64,000 bases of DNA, from assembly GCF_013410655.1 (NCBI RefSeq), contig NZ_JACCFP010000001.1:1302001-1366000 (forward strand), read 5' to 3'. Below, piece by piece: positions 7,641-16,627 of the stretch (position 1 is its first letter; every line of letters begins with the position of its first letter). The notes under the pieces were generated by a model. The model saw only the letters and a list, made by a program, of their open reading frames with translations. It had not been told where the DNA came from and did no database searches. This DNA comes from Nocardioides thalensis. Lineage in GTDB: Bacteria > Actinomycetota > Actinomycetes > Propionibacteriales > Nocardioidaceae. A program made the position numbers and the translations under genes.

Positions 7641-10010
7641 CTACAGCGGCTCCACCGTGACCGGCGTGGTCAGTACCCGGTCGTGGCCGACCTCGCGGAT
7701 CTCGCCGACGACGTCGAGAAGGGCGGTCAGCCGCACCTCGCGGCTCGACGACGCCAGCTGGAGCTCGAGCCGGCCGGGCTCGACGATGCGCCGCAGGTCG
7801 GGGCCTGTGAACGAGGTGCGGTCGAGGTGGACGTCGAACGCCACCCGGGCCGCAGCCGCGGCGGCGAGCTCGACCCTTGCGTAGCCGAGCAGCTGCCGCA
7901 CCGGGCGCGCCACGGAGGCCACCGGGTCGTGCAGGTAGAGCTGGACGACCTCCGCGCCCGACCGGTCGCCGGTGTTGCGCACGGTGCATGCGACGCGCAC
8001 CGCGCCGTCGGTCGGCACCTCGCGTACGCCGGCGGCCGGCTGGTCGTCGACGCGCAGGTCGTCGTACTCGAAGGACGTGTACGACAGTCCGTGCCCGAAC
8101 GGCCAGCGGGGAGACGGGTCGACCGAGCTGATCTCGGTGGGGCCCGCCAGGATCGGGGAGAGGTACGACGCCGGCTGGCCTCCCGGGCCGCGCGGCACCT
8201 GCACCGGCAGCCTGCCCGAGGGGTTCACCCGGCCGCTGAGCACGCCTGCCACGGCGGCCGCGCCGCCCTGGCCCGCGAAGAACGCCTGCACCACGGCGGC
8301 GGCCTCGTCGGCCGCGCGACCGAGGCTGTAGGGCCGGCCCGAGAGGACGACCACGACCGGGCGGACGCCGGCGTCGAGGAGCGCGTCGAGCAGCGCCTGC
8401 TGGCTGCCCGGGAGGGCGAGGGTCTCGGCGTCGCAGCCCTCGCCCGACGTGCCGCGGCCGAAGAGGCCGGCGACGTCGCCGACGACCGCGATGCAGCGCT
8501 CGGCAGTCTTCGCAGCAGCGACCGCCGCAGCGATGCCGGACTCGTCGGCCTCCGACACCGGGCACCCCGGCTCGACCGTCAGCGTGGAGCCCGGCAGCTC
8601 GTCGCGGAGGGCGGCGAGCAGGGTCGGGAACTCCAGGCCGAGCGGCACGCCCGGGTGGTGGAGGAGCACGTGGTTGGGGAACGCGTAGCAGCCCATGAGC
8701 GCCCGCACCTCGTCGGCGCACGGCCCGACCACCGCCACCGACGACGGCGCACGCAGCGGCAGCGCGCCGTCGGGGTTGTGCAGCAGCACGACCGAGCGCT
8801 CGGCCAGCTGCCGCGCGCGTACCTGCTGGGCGGGTGGGTCGAAGTCGACGTCGACGTCGTCGCCCGGCTCCCTGTCCCGCAGCACCTCGGGGGTCGGGTC
8901 CCAGCCCTCGTCGAGCAGGCCGAGCTCGCCCTTCTGGCGGAGCACCCGCTCGACAGCACGGTCGACCAGCGCCTCCAGCTCGGGTCGGGCGCGCACCTGC
9001 TCGGCGAGCGGCTCGGCGTAGCAGCGCAGGGTCGGCAGCTCGACGTCGACGCCCGCCCGGAGAGCGAGCACGGCGGCCTCGCCGGGGCTGCCGGCGACGG
9101 CATGCATGGTCTCCAGGAACGAGATGCCGAAGTAGTCGGACACGACGACCCCGTCGAAGCCCCACTGCTCCCGCAGCAGCCCGGTCAGCAGCGCGGGGTC
9201 GGCGGCGGGCGGGACGCCGTCGATGTCGGAGTAGGACTGCATGACCGACCGGGCACCGCCCTCGCGCAGCCCCATCTCGAACGGCGGCAGCACTACGTCG
9301 GCGAGCTCGCGGGGGCCGATGGACACCGGCGCGTGGTTGCGGCCGGCGCGGGAGAGCGAGTAGCCGGCGAAGTGCTTGAGCGTCGCTACGATCCCGGCCG
9401 CCTCCAGGCCACGCGTGTAGGCGGCGGCGATGGTGCCGACCAGGTAGGGGTCCTCGCCGATCGTCTCCTCGGTGCGGCCCCACCGGGAGTCGCGGCTGAC
9501 GTCGAGGACGGGGGAGAGCGCCTGGTGGATCCCCACCGACCGCATGAGGAGACCGATGTCGTGGGCGATCTCGCCGACGAGCTCGGGGTCGAAGGCGGCC
9601 CCCCACGCCAGCGGGGTCGGGAAGATGGTCGCCTGCCAGGCGGTGAACCCGGTGAGCGACTCCTCGTGCGCGATGGCGGGGATCCCGAGCCGGGAGCCGG
9701 CGACGAGTGCGGCCTGGGTGCGCGCCAGCGCGCGGGCGCCCGCGACCGGCTCCACCGGCGCCGTACCGAAGACCCGCGTGAGCTGGCCGAGGCCCGGCCG
9801 GGTCAGCTCGTCCCACGGCGGCAACGGCTCGGCGAAGTCGTGCTGGGCGGGGGCGACGTCCTCGCCCTCCTCGATGCCGACCCAGACCCCCACCAGCTGC
9901 GCGAGCTTCTCCTCCAGCGTCATGTCGGCGACGAGGGCGGCCACCCGCTCCGGGAGCGGTACGGCGGGGTCGCGCCAGCGCGGCGCGACGGTGCCGGTCG
10001 AGGCGGTCAT
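7641..10010 (-). CDS. Glycoside hydrolase family 3 (beta-glucosidase/beta-xylosidase-like)
   Basis: A 789-residue GH3 enzyme that hydrolyses terminal beta-linked sugars. The N-terminal TIM barrel begins MTLEEKLAQL and carries KHFAGY and the nucleophile motif VVVSDYFG, with Asp about residue 292. The second alpha/beta domain (VAVVGPCADE, VVVLSGRPYSLG) and a C-terminal fibronectin III-like domain (FGHGLSYTSFEYDDL, VRNTGDRSGAEVVQLYL) follow. No signal peptide is visible, so it probably acts inside the cell on imported oligosaccharides. The ATG at 10010 overlaps the LacI stop (ATGA), so the two are co-translated; the longer upstream reading lies inside lacI. Sugar specificity cannot be read from sequence. 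Confidence 0.93.
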   Translation of the reverse strand: MTASTGTVAPRWRDPAVPLPERVAALVADMTLEEKLAQLVGVWVGIEEGEDVAPAQHDFAEPLPPWDELTRPGLGQLTRVFGTAPVEPVAGARALARTQAALVAGSRLGIPAIAHEESLTGFTAWQATIFPTPLAWGAAFDPELVGEIAHDIGLLMRSVGIHQALSPVLDVSRDSRWGRTEETIGEDPYLVGTIAAAYTRGLEAAGIVATLKHFAGYSLSRAGRNHAPVSIGPRELADVVLPPFEMGLREGGARSVMQSYSDIDGVPPAADPALLTGLLREQWGFDGVVVSDYFGISFLETMHAVAGSPGEAAVLALRAGVDVELPTLRCYAEPLAEQVRARPELEALVDRAVERVLRQKGELGLLDEGWDPTPEVLRDREPGDDVDVDFDPPAQQVRARQLAERSVVLLHNPDGALPLRAPSSVAVVGPCADEVRALMGCYAFPNHVLLHHPGVPLGLEFPTLLAALRDELPGSTLTVEPGCPVSEADESGIAAAVAAAKTAERCIAVVGDVAGLFGRGTSGEGCDAETLALPGSQQALLDALLDAGVRPVVVVLSGRPYSLGRAADEAAAVVQAFFAGQGGAAAVAGVLSGRVNPSGRLPVQVPRGPGGQPASYLSPILAGPTEISSVDPSPRWPFGHGLSYTSFEYDDLRVDDQPAAGVREVPTDGAVRVACTVRNTGDRSGAEVVQLYLHDPVASVARPVRQLLGYARVELAAAAAARVAFDVHLDRTSFTGPDLRRIVEPGRLELQLASSSREVRLTALLDVVGEIREVGHDRVLTTPVTVEPL

Positions 10011-11011
10011 GCGCGGGGCGCCGCGGTCGACGAGCGGACGACGAGGCTGGTGGCGAGCTCGACGCGATGGTTGTCGAGCGACTCCTCCCGGATCAGCTGG
10101 GCCAGCATCCGGCCCGCCTCGCGGCCCATGTCGGACAGCGGCTGGCGGACGGTGGTGAGCGGGGGCGACGCCCAGCGCGCAACCGGCAGGTCGTCGAACC
10201 CGACGATGCTGACGTCGCCGGGCACGGAGAGCCCGAGCGTGCGGGCGGCCTCGATCGCACCCATCGCCTGCTCGTCGCTCCCGGCGAAGATCGCGGTGGG
10301 GCGATCCTCCCGCTCGAGGAGCTCGAGCGCCTGTTGGTAGCCGCCCTCGTGGTGGAAGTCGCCGTGCCGCACCAGCGTCGGGTCGTGCGGGATCTCGGCA
10401 CCGTCGAGCGCCGCGCGGTAGCCGTCGATGCGGGCCCGGCTGCACAGGAAGTCCTCGGGCCCGCCGACCATGCCGATCCGGCGGTGGCCGAGCGAGATCA
10501 GGTGCCGGGTGGCCGAGAGCCCACCGGCCCAGTTGGTGGCGCCGACGCTGGGCATGTCGGGGGACGGCAGGTCGACCGGGTCGATCTGCACGAGGGGGAG
10601 GTGGGCGCGGGCGAGGATCTTGCGGTCGTGGGCGGTCAGGTGGCTGGTCACCAGGATCGCCCCGCCGCGCCCGGCGCGCGCCACGCGGTCCGACCACGGC
10701 GTACCGCCCGGGTCCTTCATCGTGGACACCACGACGTCGAGGCCGGACTCCATCACGCCGCGCATGATCTCGACCGCCCACGGGCTGTCGAGGTGGGTGA
10801 AGACCAGGTCGGCGGTGAGCGCGTCGTGGCGGCGGCTGCGCTGCCGGACCGGCAGGTACTCGTAGCGGTCGAGCAGCTCCTGGACCCGCTTGCGGGTGGC
10901 CGGCGAGACGTCGGACCGCCCGTTGACGACCTTCGAGACGGTCGGCAGGGACACTCCCGCCTCGGCCGCGATACGGGCCAGCGTGGCGGGGCTCTCGGCG
11001 CGAGAGGCCAT
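10007..11011 (-). CDS. LacI-family transcriptional regulator
   Basis: The 334-residue protein has an N-terminal LacI helix-turn-helix (TLARIAAEAGVSLPTVSKVVNG, residues ~10-31, given in part) with hinge helix, and a periplasmic-binding-like ligand domain (MRGVMESG, IVGFDDLPVARWASPPLTTVRQP). It presumably represses its own operon with the GH3 gene and the divergent ABC importer, derepressed by a sugar. ATG 11011 is preceded by AGGAGGG at good distance and fits the family N-terminus. Two operator-like palindromes lie in the upstream gap. Confidence 0.95.
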   Translation of the reverse strand: MASRAESPATLARIAAEAGVSLPTVSKVVNGRSDVSPATRKRVQELLDRYEYLPVRQRSRRHDALTADLVFTHLDSPWAVEIMRGVMESGLDVVVSTMKDPGGTPWSDRVARAGRGGAILVTSHLTAHDRKILARAHLPLVQIDPVDLPSPDMPSVGATNWAGGLSATRHLISLGHRRIGMVGGPEDFLCSRARIDGYRAALDGAEIPHDPTLVRHGDFHHEGGYQQALELLEREDRPTAIFAGSDEQAMGAIEAARTLGLSVPGDVSIVGFDDLPVARWASPPLTTVRQPLSDMGREAGRMLAQLIREESLDNHRVELATSLVVRSSTAAPRA

Positions 11012-11032
11012 TCCGGGGACCCTCCTGGATCT

Positions 11033-11044
11033 CGAAAGTTTTCG
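11033..11044. promoter_or_regulatory. Candidate LacI-type operator 1
   Basis: CGAAAGTTTTCG, 5-bp arms around a 2-bp centre, lies 21 bp upstream of the lacI start. It matches the CGAAA-N-TTTCG style operators known for LacI-family regulators in actinobacteria. Confidence 0.5.
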
Positions 11045-11068
11045 GTGCTCATCTGCCCGTAGATGCCG

Positions 11069-11098
11069 TTGACAGGCGCGGATTTTGCGCACCATAGT
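11069..11098 (+). promoter_or_regulatory. Promoter of the sugar ABC operon
   Basis: TTGACA (11069-11074) with an 18-bp spacer and CATAGT (11093-11098) points toward the binding-protein gene. Confidence 0.6.
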
Positions 11099-11121
11099 AA
11101 CTCGCATCACACCGGTGGTTG

Positions 11122-11133
11122 CGAAACATATCG
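11122..11133. promoter_or_regulatory. Candidate LacI-type operator 2
   Basis: CGAAACATATCG resembles the site at 11033 with one arm mismatch and lies just downstream of the predicted transcription start of the ABC operon, where binding would block transcription. Confidence 0.4.
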
Positions 11134-11171
11134 GACCCGCGACCCCCTCACAAGAAGTGGAAGTGTCGAAG

Positions 11172-12464
11172 ATGCGAAACACACGAACCCGGCTGACGGC
11201 GGCGGCCATCGGCGTCGGCCTGCTCACCTCCCTCGCGGCGTGCGGTGACGACGGCGGCGCCGGTGACGCGAGCAGCATCCGCATCTGGGCGCTCGAGGAC
11301 GGCGTCGTCAACGAGGTCCAGACCGCGTCGATCGAGCGCTTCAACGAGGGCTCCGACGTCGAGGCCGAGCTCCAGGTCTACGCCAACGACCCCTACAAGG
11401 AGCGGCTGCGCACGGCCCTCGGGTCCGACAGCGCGCCGGACATCTTCTTCAACTGGGGCGGCGGCAACCTGAAGCAGTACGTCGACGCGGGCAGCGTCCG
11501 CGACCTGACCGCGGTGTTCGAGGAGAACCCGGAGTTCAAGGAGAAGTTCATCCCGAGCGTGCTCGAGGTGGGCAACATCGACGGCAAGTACTACGGCGTC
11601 CCCGCTCGGGGCACGCAGCCCGTCGTCCTCTACTACAACAAGGCCGTCTTCGAGGACGCCGGCGTCGAGCCGCCGCAGACCTGGGACGACCTGATGGCGC
11701 TCGTGGAGACGTTCCAGGACGAAGGCGTGACCCCGATCGCGCTGGCCGGCTCGCAGGCGTGGACCGAGCTGATGTGGATCGAGTACATCCTCGACCGGCA
11801 GGCCGGTCCCGAGGTGTTCCAGGCGATCCGCGACGGCGAGGAGGGCGCGTGGGAGCAGCCGGAGGTGCTCGAGGCGCTCACGATGCTGGAGGAGCTGATC
11901 GACGCGGGCGGGTTCGGCGACGAGTTCGCCTCGGTCGGCTATGACGAGGGCGGCGCCTCCTCGATCCTCGCCAGCGGCGACGCCGCGATGCACCTGATGG
12001 GCACCTGGGAGTACACCAACCAGCTCGGCGAGAGCCCGGAGTTCGTCGAGGCCGGCGACCTCGGCTACGTACCGTTCCCGGCGATCGAGGGCGGCGCGGG
12101 CGACCCGAGCAACCTGGTCGGCAACCCGGCGAACCTCTACTCGGTCACCGAGGCGTCGGGCAACCCCGAGGCGGCGGAGGACTACCTCGTCGAGCAGATG
12201 GCGTCCGACGAGTGGGTCGACGAGCTCATCGAGATCGGTGACGTGCCGGTGGTCGTCGGCATCGAGGACAAGCTGGCCGAGACCGACAACGCCGACCACG
12301 CCACGTGGCTCTACGACCTGGTGCTCAACTCGGCGAGCTTCCAGCTCTCCTGGGACCAGGACCTGCCGGCGGACGAGGCCACGCTCATGCTCGAGCAGCT
12401 CACCGCTCTGTTCCTCGGCGACCAGACGCCCGAGGGCTTCGTCGACACGATGGCGGGCAGTTGA
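11172..12464 (+). CDS. Carbohydrate ABC transporter, substrate-binding lipoprotein
   Basis: The 430-residue protein is a family 1 extracellular solute-binding protein. A lipoprotein signal ends in SLAAC (Cys24), followed by an acidic linker. The fold motifs IRIWALEDGVV, DPYKERLRTALGSDSAPDIF, GVPARGTQPVVLYYNKAVFEDAG and PPQTWDDL are typical of sugar-binding proteins. It should capture an oligosaccharide at the cell surface and deliver it to the two permeases downstream. GTG 11163 is an alternative start three codons upstream; the signal peptide is unchanged. Confidence 0.93.
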   Translation: MRNTRTRLTAAAIGVGLLTSLAACGDDGGAGDASSIRIWALEDGVVNEVQTASIERFNEGSDVEAELQVYANDPYKERLRTALGSDSAPDIFFNWGGGNLKQYVDAGSVRDLTAVFEENPEFKEKFIPSVLEVGNIDGKYYGVPARGTQPVVLYYNKAVFEDAGVEPPQTWDDLMALVETFQDEGVTPIALAGSQAWTELMWIEYILDRQAGPEVFQAIRDGEEGAWEQPEVLEALTMLEELIDAGGFGDEFASVGYDEGGASSILASGDAAMHLMGTWEYTNQLGESPEFVEAGDLGYVPFPAIEGGAGDPSNLVGNPANLYSVTEASGNPEAAEDYLVEQMASDEWVDELIEIGDVPVVVGIEDKLAETDNADHATWLYDLVLNSASFQLSWDQDLPADEATLMLEQLTALFLGDQTPEGFVDTMAGS

Positions 12465-12495
12465 GCCTCACCACCACGGAGGCACCGTCCCCACC

Positions 12496-12501
12496 TAGGT
12501 T
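12496..12501 (+). promoter_or_regulatory. Possible internal -10 element
   Basis: TAGGTT ends 7 nt before the GTG at 12509, the leaderless spacing seen elsewhere in this window. A GGAG at 12502-12505 is an alternative explanation (ribosome-binding site). Confidence 0.25.
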
Positions 12502-12508
12502 GGAGCGG

Positions 12509-13393
12509 GTGAAGACGAGCAGGTCCCGGGAGGTCCGCCCCTCGGGGTGGTACGCCGCACCGCTGGTGATGTTCTTCGCGCTCTTCGCCGTACTGCCGCT
12601 GGGGTTGGTGTTCTACCTGAGCTTCACCAACTACGACCCGTTGTTCGAGCCGCAGTGGACCGGGGCGGACAACTGGGAGCGCCTCAGGGAGGACACCAAC
12701 GCCTGGGACGCGCTGTGGCGGACGTTCCTCATCGGCGGCATCTGCTGGGCGGTCCAGACCCCGATCGCGCTCCTCATCGGGGTCTGGTCCGCCGGCCCGC
12801 AGAAGAACCGGGCGGTGCTCAGCTCGCTGTTCTTCCTGCCGCTCCTGATGTCGACGGCCGCGATCGCCCTCCTCTGGAGGCGCTCGTTCGACGTCCACGC
12901 CGGCTGGACCGCCACGCTGCCCGTCATCGGCGACCTCGACTTCCTCGGCAACCCCGACATCGTGCTCTACACGGTGGTGTTCGCGGTCTCCTGGCAGTAC
13001 ATCCCGTTCCACACGCTGCTCTACCAGAGCGCCGCCCGCACCATCCCGGGCGTGCTCTACGAAGCGGCGACCCTCGACGGGGCGGGGAGGATCCAGCAGT
13101 TCTTCCGGATCACCCTCCCGCAGCTGCGCTACACGGTCATCACCTCGACGGTGCTGATGATCGTCGGCTCGCTGACGACGTTCGACACCGTGCTGCTGCT
13201 GACCGACGGGGGACCGGGCCAGGCCTCCCGGATCCTGCCGCTGCACATGTACATCACCGGCTTCCGCGGCTTCGAGGCCGGCTACGCGAGCACCATCGCC
13301 GTGGTCCTGGTCCTGCTCGGCGCGCTGCTCTCGCTCGCGATGGTCAAGGTGACCGGGTTCCGGTCCATGGAGAGCCAGCAGGAGGGACTCTGA
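12509..13393 (+). CDS. Carbohydrate ABC transporter permease 1
   Basis: The 294-residue protein is a MalF/UgpA-type inner-membrane permease with six predicted helices and the EAA loop near residue 190 (YEAATLDGAGRIQQFF), which contacts the ATPase. It follows the binding protein after 44 bp and is followed by the second permease after one base. GTG 12509 puts a short basic N-terminus (VKTSRSREVRPSGW) before the first helix; TTG 12461, overlapping the previous stop, is a longer option. No ATPase gene is present, so a shared MsiK-type ATPase elsewhere is probably used. Confidence 0.92.
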   Translation: MKTSRSREVRPSGWYAAPLVMFFALFAVLPLGLVFYLSFTNYDPLFEPQWTGADNWERLREDTNAWDALWRTFLIGGICWAVQTPIALLIGVWSAGPQKNRAVLSSLFFLPLLMSTAAIALLWRRSFDVHAGWTATLPVIGDLDFLGNPDIVLYTVVFAVSWQYIPFHTLLYQSAARTIPGVLYEAATLDGAGRIQQFFRITLPQLRYTVITSTVLMIVGSLTTFDTVLLLTDGGPGQASRILPLHMYITGFRGFEAGYASTIAVVLVLLGALLSLAMVKVTGFRSMESQQEGL

Positions 13394-13394
13394 G

Positions 13395-14222
13395 ATGGCC
13401 ACCACCCGTGCCCGGCCCAACGTCCTGGGGTTCCTCGGCGCGCTCGCCTGGCTGGCGGTCGTCGCGCTGCCGCTGTACTTCCTGGTCGTGGCGAGCCTCC
13501 GCACCCGTGCGAACTTCCGCGACGGCCACCCGCTCGGGCTCCCGGACTCGCTGACGCTCGAGAACTACCGCGAGGTGTTCGAGGGCAACTTCCCGACCTA
13601 CTTCGTCAACAACGTGATCGTGACGCTCGGCACGGTCCTGGTCGTGCTGATGCTCACGGTGCCGGCGGCGTACGCCGTCGTGCGCAGCAAGTCGCGGTTC
13701 AGCGGCCGCGCGTTCACGCTGATGCTGGTGGGCCTGGTCATCCCGGCCCAGGCCGTGATCGTGCCCGTCTACCTGATCATGAGCGAGATCGGGCTGCACG
13801 ACTCGATCTACGCCGTGATCCTGCCGACCGCGGCGTTCGCGCTGCCGATGTCGCTGCTGATCCTGGTGAACGGCCTGCGCGACATCCCCGGCGAGCTCTA
13901 CGAGGCGCAGGCGCTCGACGGGGCCTCGGCCCTGCGGACGCTGCTCACGCTGGTGCTGCCGCTCGCCAAGCCGCCGATCATGGTGGTCTCCGTCTTCGTC
14001 GCCCTCCAGGCGTGGAACGGCTACATCTTCCCCCTGGTCCTCATCGACAGCCCCGAGAACCGCACGCTGACGCTCGGGCTGGCGGAGTTCCAGACCCAGT
14101 ACGGCACCAACGTCCCGGGGATGCTGGCGGCGATCGCGCTGTCGATGCTGCCGATCTTCGCGGTCTACCTCGTGGGCCGCCGGTTCCTTCTCTCGGGCCT
14201 CACCGCCGGCTTCGGCAAGTAG
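13395..14222 (+). CDS. Carbohydrate ABC transporter permease 2
   Basis: The 275-residue MalG/UgpE-type permease has six predicted helices and an EAA loop (YEAQALDGASALRTLL) that pairs with the one in permease 1. It begins one base after the upstream stop, so the two are made together. The C-terminal FLLSGLTAGFGK ending is typical of this permease group. It completes binding protein-permease-permease without an ATPase. Confidence 0.94.
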   Translation: MATTRARPNVLGFLGALAWLAVVALPLYFLVVASLRTRANFRDGHPLGLPDSLTLENYREVFEGNFPTYFVNNVIVTLGTVLVVLMLTVPAAYAVVRSKSRFSGRAFTLMLVGLVIPAQAVIVPVYLIMSEIGLHDSIYAVILPTAAFALPMSLLILVNGLRDIPGELYEAQALDGASALRTLLTLVLPLAKPPIMVVSVFVALQAWNGYIFPLVLIDSPENRTLTLGLAEFQTQYGTNVPGMLAAIALSMLPIFAVYLVGRRFLLSGLTAGFGK

Positions 14223-14279
14223 CACGCACGACGGCTCCCTTTCGGACCGGGGATGTCGGCGCCGTACGCTATAGACGCG

Positions 14280-15464
14280 ATGAACGCTGCACCGACGGTG
14301 CCCACCGTCTACCTCGACCACGCCGCGACCACCCCGATGGTGCCCGCGGCGATCGAGGCGATGACGGCGCACCTCGGCGACCTGGGCAACCCGAGCTCGC
14401 TCCACGCATCCGGTCGGCGCGCCCGCCGGGTCGTCGAGGAGGCGCGCGAGACCATCGCCGGCGCTCTCGGCTGCCGGCCCGGCGAGGTGGTGTTCACGTC
14501 CGGGGGCACCGAGTCCGACAACCTCGCGCTCAAGGGCCTCTACTGGGCACGCCGCGACGCCGACCCGGCGCGCCGGCGGGTGCTCGCGACGTCCGTCGAG
14601 CACCACGCGGTGCTCGACCCGCTGGTCTGGTTGAGCGACCACGAGCAGGCCGAGCTCGAGCTGCTGCCCGTCGACCGGCTCGGCCGGCTCGACGTCGATG
14701 CGCTCGCGGCCGCCATCGAGCGCGATCCCGCCTCGGTCGGCCTGGTCTCGGTGATGTGGGCCAACAACGAGGTCGGTACGACGCAGCCGGTGGCCCGGGT
14801 GGCGGAGATCGCCGCCGCCCACGGCATCCCGGTGCACTCCGACGCGGTGCAGGCGCTCGGCGCGGTGTCGGTCGACTTCGCCGCCGCCGGCGTCGACGCG
14901 CTCTCGATCTCCGGGCACAAGGTCGGCGGACCGCGCGGCGTGGGCGCACTCGTCGTACGCCGCGAGATCGACCTCACCGCGCTCCTGCACGGCGGCGGTC
15001 AGGAGCGAGACGTGCGCAGCGGCACCCTCGACGTGCCGGCCATCGCGGGCTTCGCCGCCGCGGTCGAGGTCGCCGTCAAGGAGCAGGCCGACCACGCCGT
15101 GCACCTCGCGGAGCTGCGCGACCACCTGGTGCGCGAGGTGCGCCGGGTCGTGCCCGACGCCGTGCTCAACGGCGACCCCGTGGACCGGCTGCCCGGCAAT
15201 GCCCACTTCGGCTTCCCCGGCTGCGAGGGCGACTCGCTGCTGATGCTGCTCGACGCCCGCGGGATCGAGTGCTCCACCGGCTCGGCCTGCTCGGCGGGCG
15301 TGCCGCAGCCCTCCCACGTGCTGCTCGCGATGGGTTTCGACGAGGCCGAGGCGCGCAGCTCGCTGCGCTTCACCCTCGGCCGCACCAGCACCGAGTCCGA
15401 CGTGACCGCTCTCGCCGAGGCGATCGGTCCGTGCGTGGAGCGCGCGCGGGCCGCGCGCGCCTGA
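14280..15464 (+). CDS. Cysteine desulfurase (NifS/IscS-like)
   Basis: A PLP enzyme (394 residues) that releases sulfur from cysteine as a protein persulfide. The N-terminal [11 protein letters not shown], the PLP lysine in [12 protein letters not shown] (~residue 213) and the catalytic cysteine loop STGSACSAG (~336) are all present. The next gene is the thiouridylase MnmA, so this enzyme is its likely sulfur donor for tRNA thiolation. ATG 14280 follows TACGCT at a near-leaderless distance; ATG 14253 in the same frame is an alternative start nine codons upstream. Confidence 0.94.
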   Translation: MNAAPTVPTVYLDHAATTPMVPAAIEAMTAHLGDLGNPSSLHASGRRARRVVEEARETIAGALGCRPGEVVFTSGGTESDNLALKGLYWARRDADPARRRVLATSVEHHAVLDPLVWLSDHEQAELELLPVDRLGRLDVDALAAAIERDPASVGLVSVMWANNEVGTTQPVARVAEIAAAHGIPVHSDAVQALGAVSVDFAAAGVDALSISGHKVGGPRGVGALVVRREIDLTALLHGGGQERDVRSGTLDVPAIAGFAAAVEVAVKEQADHAVHLAELRDHLVREVRRVVPDAVLNGDPVDRLPGNAHFGFPGCEGDSLLMLLDARGIECSTGSACSAGVPQPSHVLLAMGFDEAEARSSLRFTLGRTSTESDVTALAEAIGPCVERARAARA

Positions 15465-15481
15465 GGTACGTGAGGTAGGTC

Positions 15482-16627
15482 GTGAAGGTCGTTGCTGCGA
15501 TGTCCGGCGGGGTCGACTCCGCCGTCGCCGCCGCTCGCGCGGTCGACGCGGGCCACGAGGTGACCGGCATCCACCTCGCGCTCTCGCGCAACCCGAAGTC
15601 CTACCGGTCCGGTGCCCGCGGCTGCTGCACGATCGAGGACGCCAACGACGCGCGGCGCGCCGCCGACGTGATCGGGATCCCGTTCTACGTCTGGGACATG
15701 TCCGACCGCTTCCACGAGGACGTGGTCGAGGACTTCATGGACACCTACGCGGCCGGCCAGACGCCCAACCCCTGCCTGCGGTGCAACGAGAAGATCAAGT
15801 TCGCCGCCGTCCTCGACCGCGCGCTCGCGCTCGGCTTCGACGCCGTGGTCACCGGCCACTACGCGCGGCTCGAGAGCGGCCCCGAGGGCGTCGAGCTGCA
15901 CCGCGCGGTCGACCGCGGCAAGGACCAGTCCTACGTGCTCGGCGTGCTCGACGAGCGGCAGCTGCGCCACTCGCTGTTCCCGCTCGGCGACACGCCGAAG
16001 TCCGACGTACGCCGCGAGGCCGCGGCGCGCGGGCTGCTCGTCGCCGACAAGCCGGACAGCCACGACATCTGCTTCGTCGCCGACGGTGACAACGCCGGTT
16101 GGCTCCGGGAGAAGCTGGGCGACCGCGCCCCCAACCACGGCGGCGACATCGTCGACGAGGCCTCGGGCGAGGTGCTCGGCCGGCACGACGGCACCTACGG
16201 GTTCACGATCGGCCAGCGCCGGGGCCTGCGGCTCGGACGACCGGCTCCGGACGGCAAGCCGCGGTTCGTGCTCGACATCGAGCCGGTGTCCGGCACCGTG
16301 ACCGTGGGCCCGCGTGAGCACCTGGCGGTCGCCCGCATCCGCGCCGACCGCCCCCGCTGGTGCGGCGCGGCCCTGCCCGACGGCAGCCGCCTGGAGGGGC
16401 CGGGCGTCACCGTGCAGCTGCGCGCCCACGGCGCCGAGCACCGGGCAGTGGTGTCGGTCTCCTCGGTGGTCGAGGAGGCCGGCCGCGGCCGTCACGAGAC
16501 CATGGAGATCGACCTGATCGATCCCGCGTCGGGCATCGCACCCGGCCAGGCAGCGGTGATCTACGACGGCACTCGCGTGGTCGGCTCGGCGACCATCACC
16601 GCCACCGACCGAGCCGCGCTCGTCTGA
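15482..16627 (+). CDS. mnmA: tRNA-specific 2-thiouridylase MnmA
   Basis: MnmA adenylates and thiolates U34 of tRNA-Lys, -Glu and -Gln. The 381-residue protein has the PP-loop [11 protein letters not shown] at the N-terminus, the first catalytic cysteine in NPCLRCN (~99) and the second in HDICFVADG (~198). The central IGQRRGL segment and C-terminal beta-barrel are as in the family. GTG 15482 starts directly at KVVAAMSGG. It lies 17 bp after the cysteine desulfurase, its sulfur source, and its stop touches the next start (TGATG). Confidence 0.97.
   Translation: MKVVAAMSGGVDSAVAAARAVDAGHEVTGIHLALSRNPKSYRSGARGCCTIEDANDARRAADVIGIPFYVWDMSDRFHEDVVEDFMDTYAAGQTPNPCLRCNEKIKFAAVLDRALALGFDAVVTGHYARLESGPEGVELHRAVDRGKDQSYVLGVLDERQLRHSLFPLGDTPKSDVRREAAARGLLVADKPDSHDICFVADGDNAGWLREKLGDRAPNHGGDIVDEASGEVLGRHDGTYGFTIGQRRGLRLGRPAPDGKPRFVLDIEPVSGTVTVGPREHLAVARIRADRPRWCGAALPDGSRLEGPGVTVQLRAHGAEHRAVVSVSSVVEEAGRGRHETMEIDLIDPASGIAPGQAAVIYDGTRVVGSATITATDRAALV

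Noticed and set aside
10011..10781. Longer GH3 protein starting inside the LacI gene
   Set aside because: The added residues are Arg/Pro/Gly-rich shadow translation of lacI; ATG 10010 with the ATGA overlap gives the normal GH3 start.
13344..15317. 657-codon minus-strand frame across the permease and desulfurase genes
   Set aside because: Shadow frame; low-complexity His/Arg/Gly composition and no start signal.
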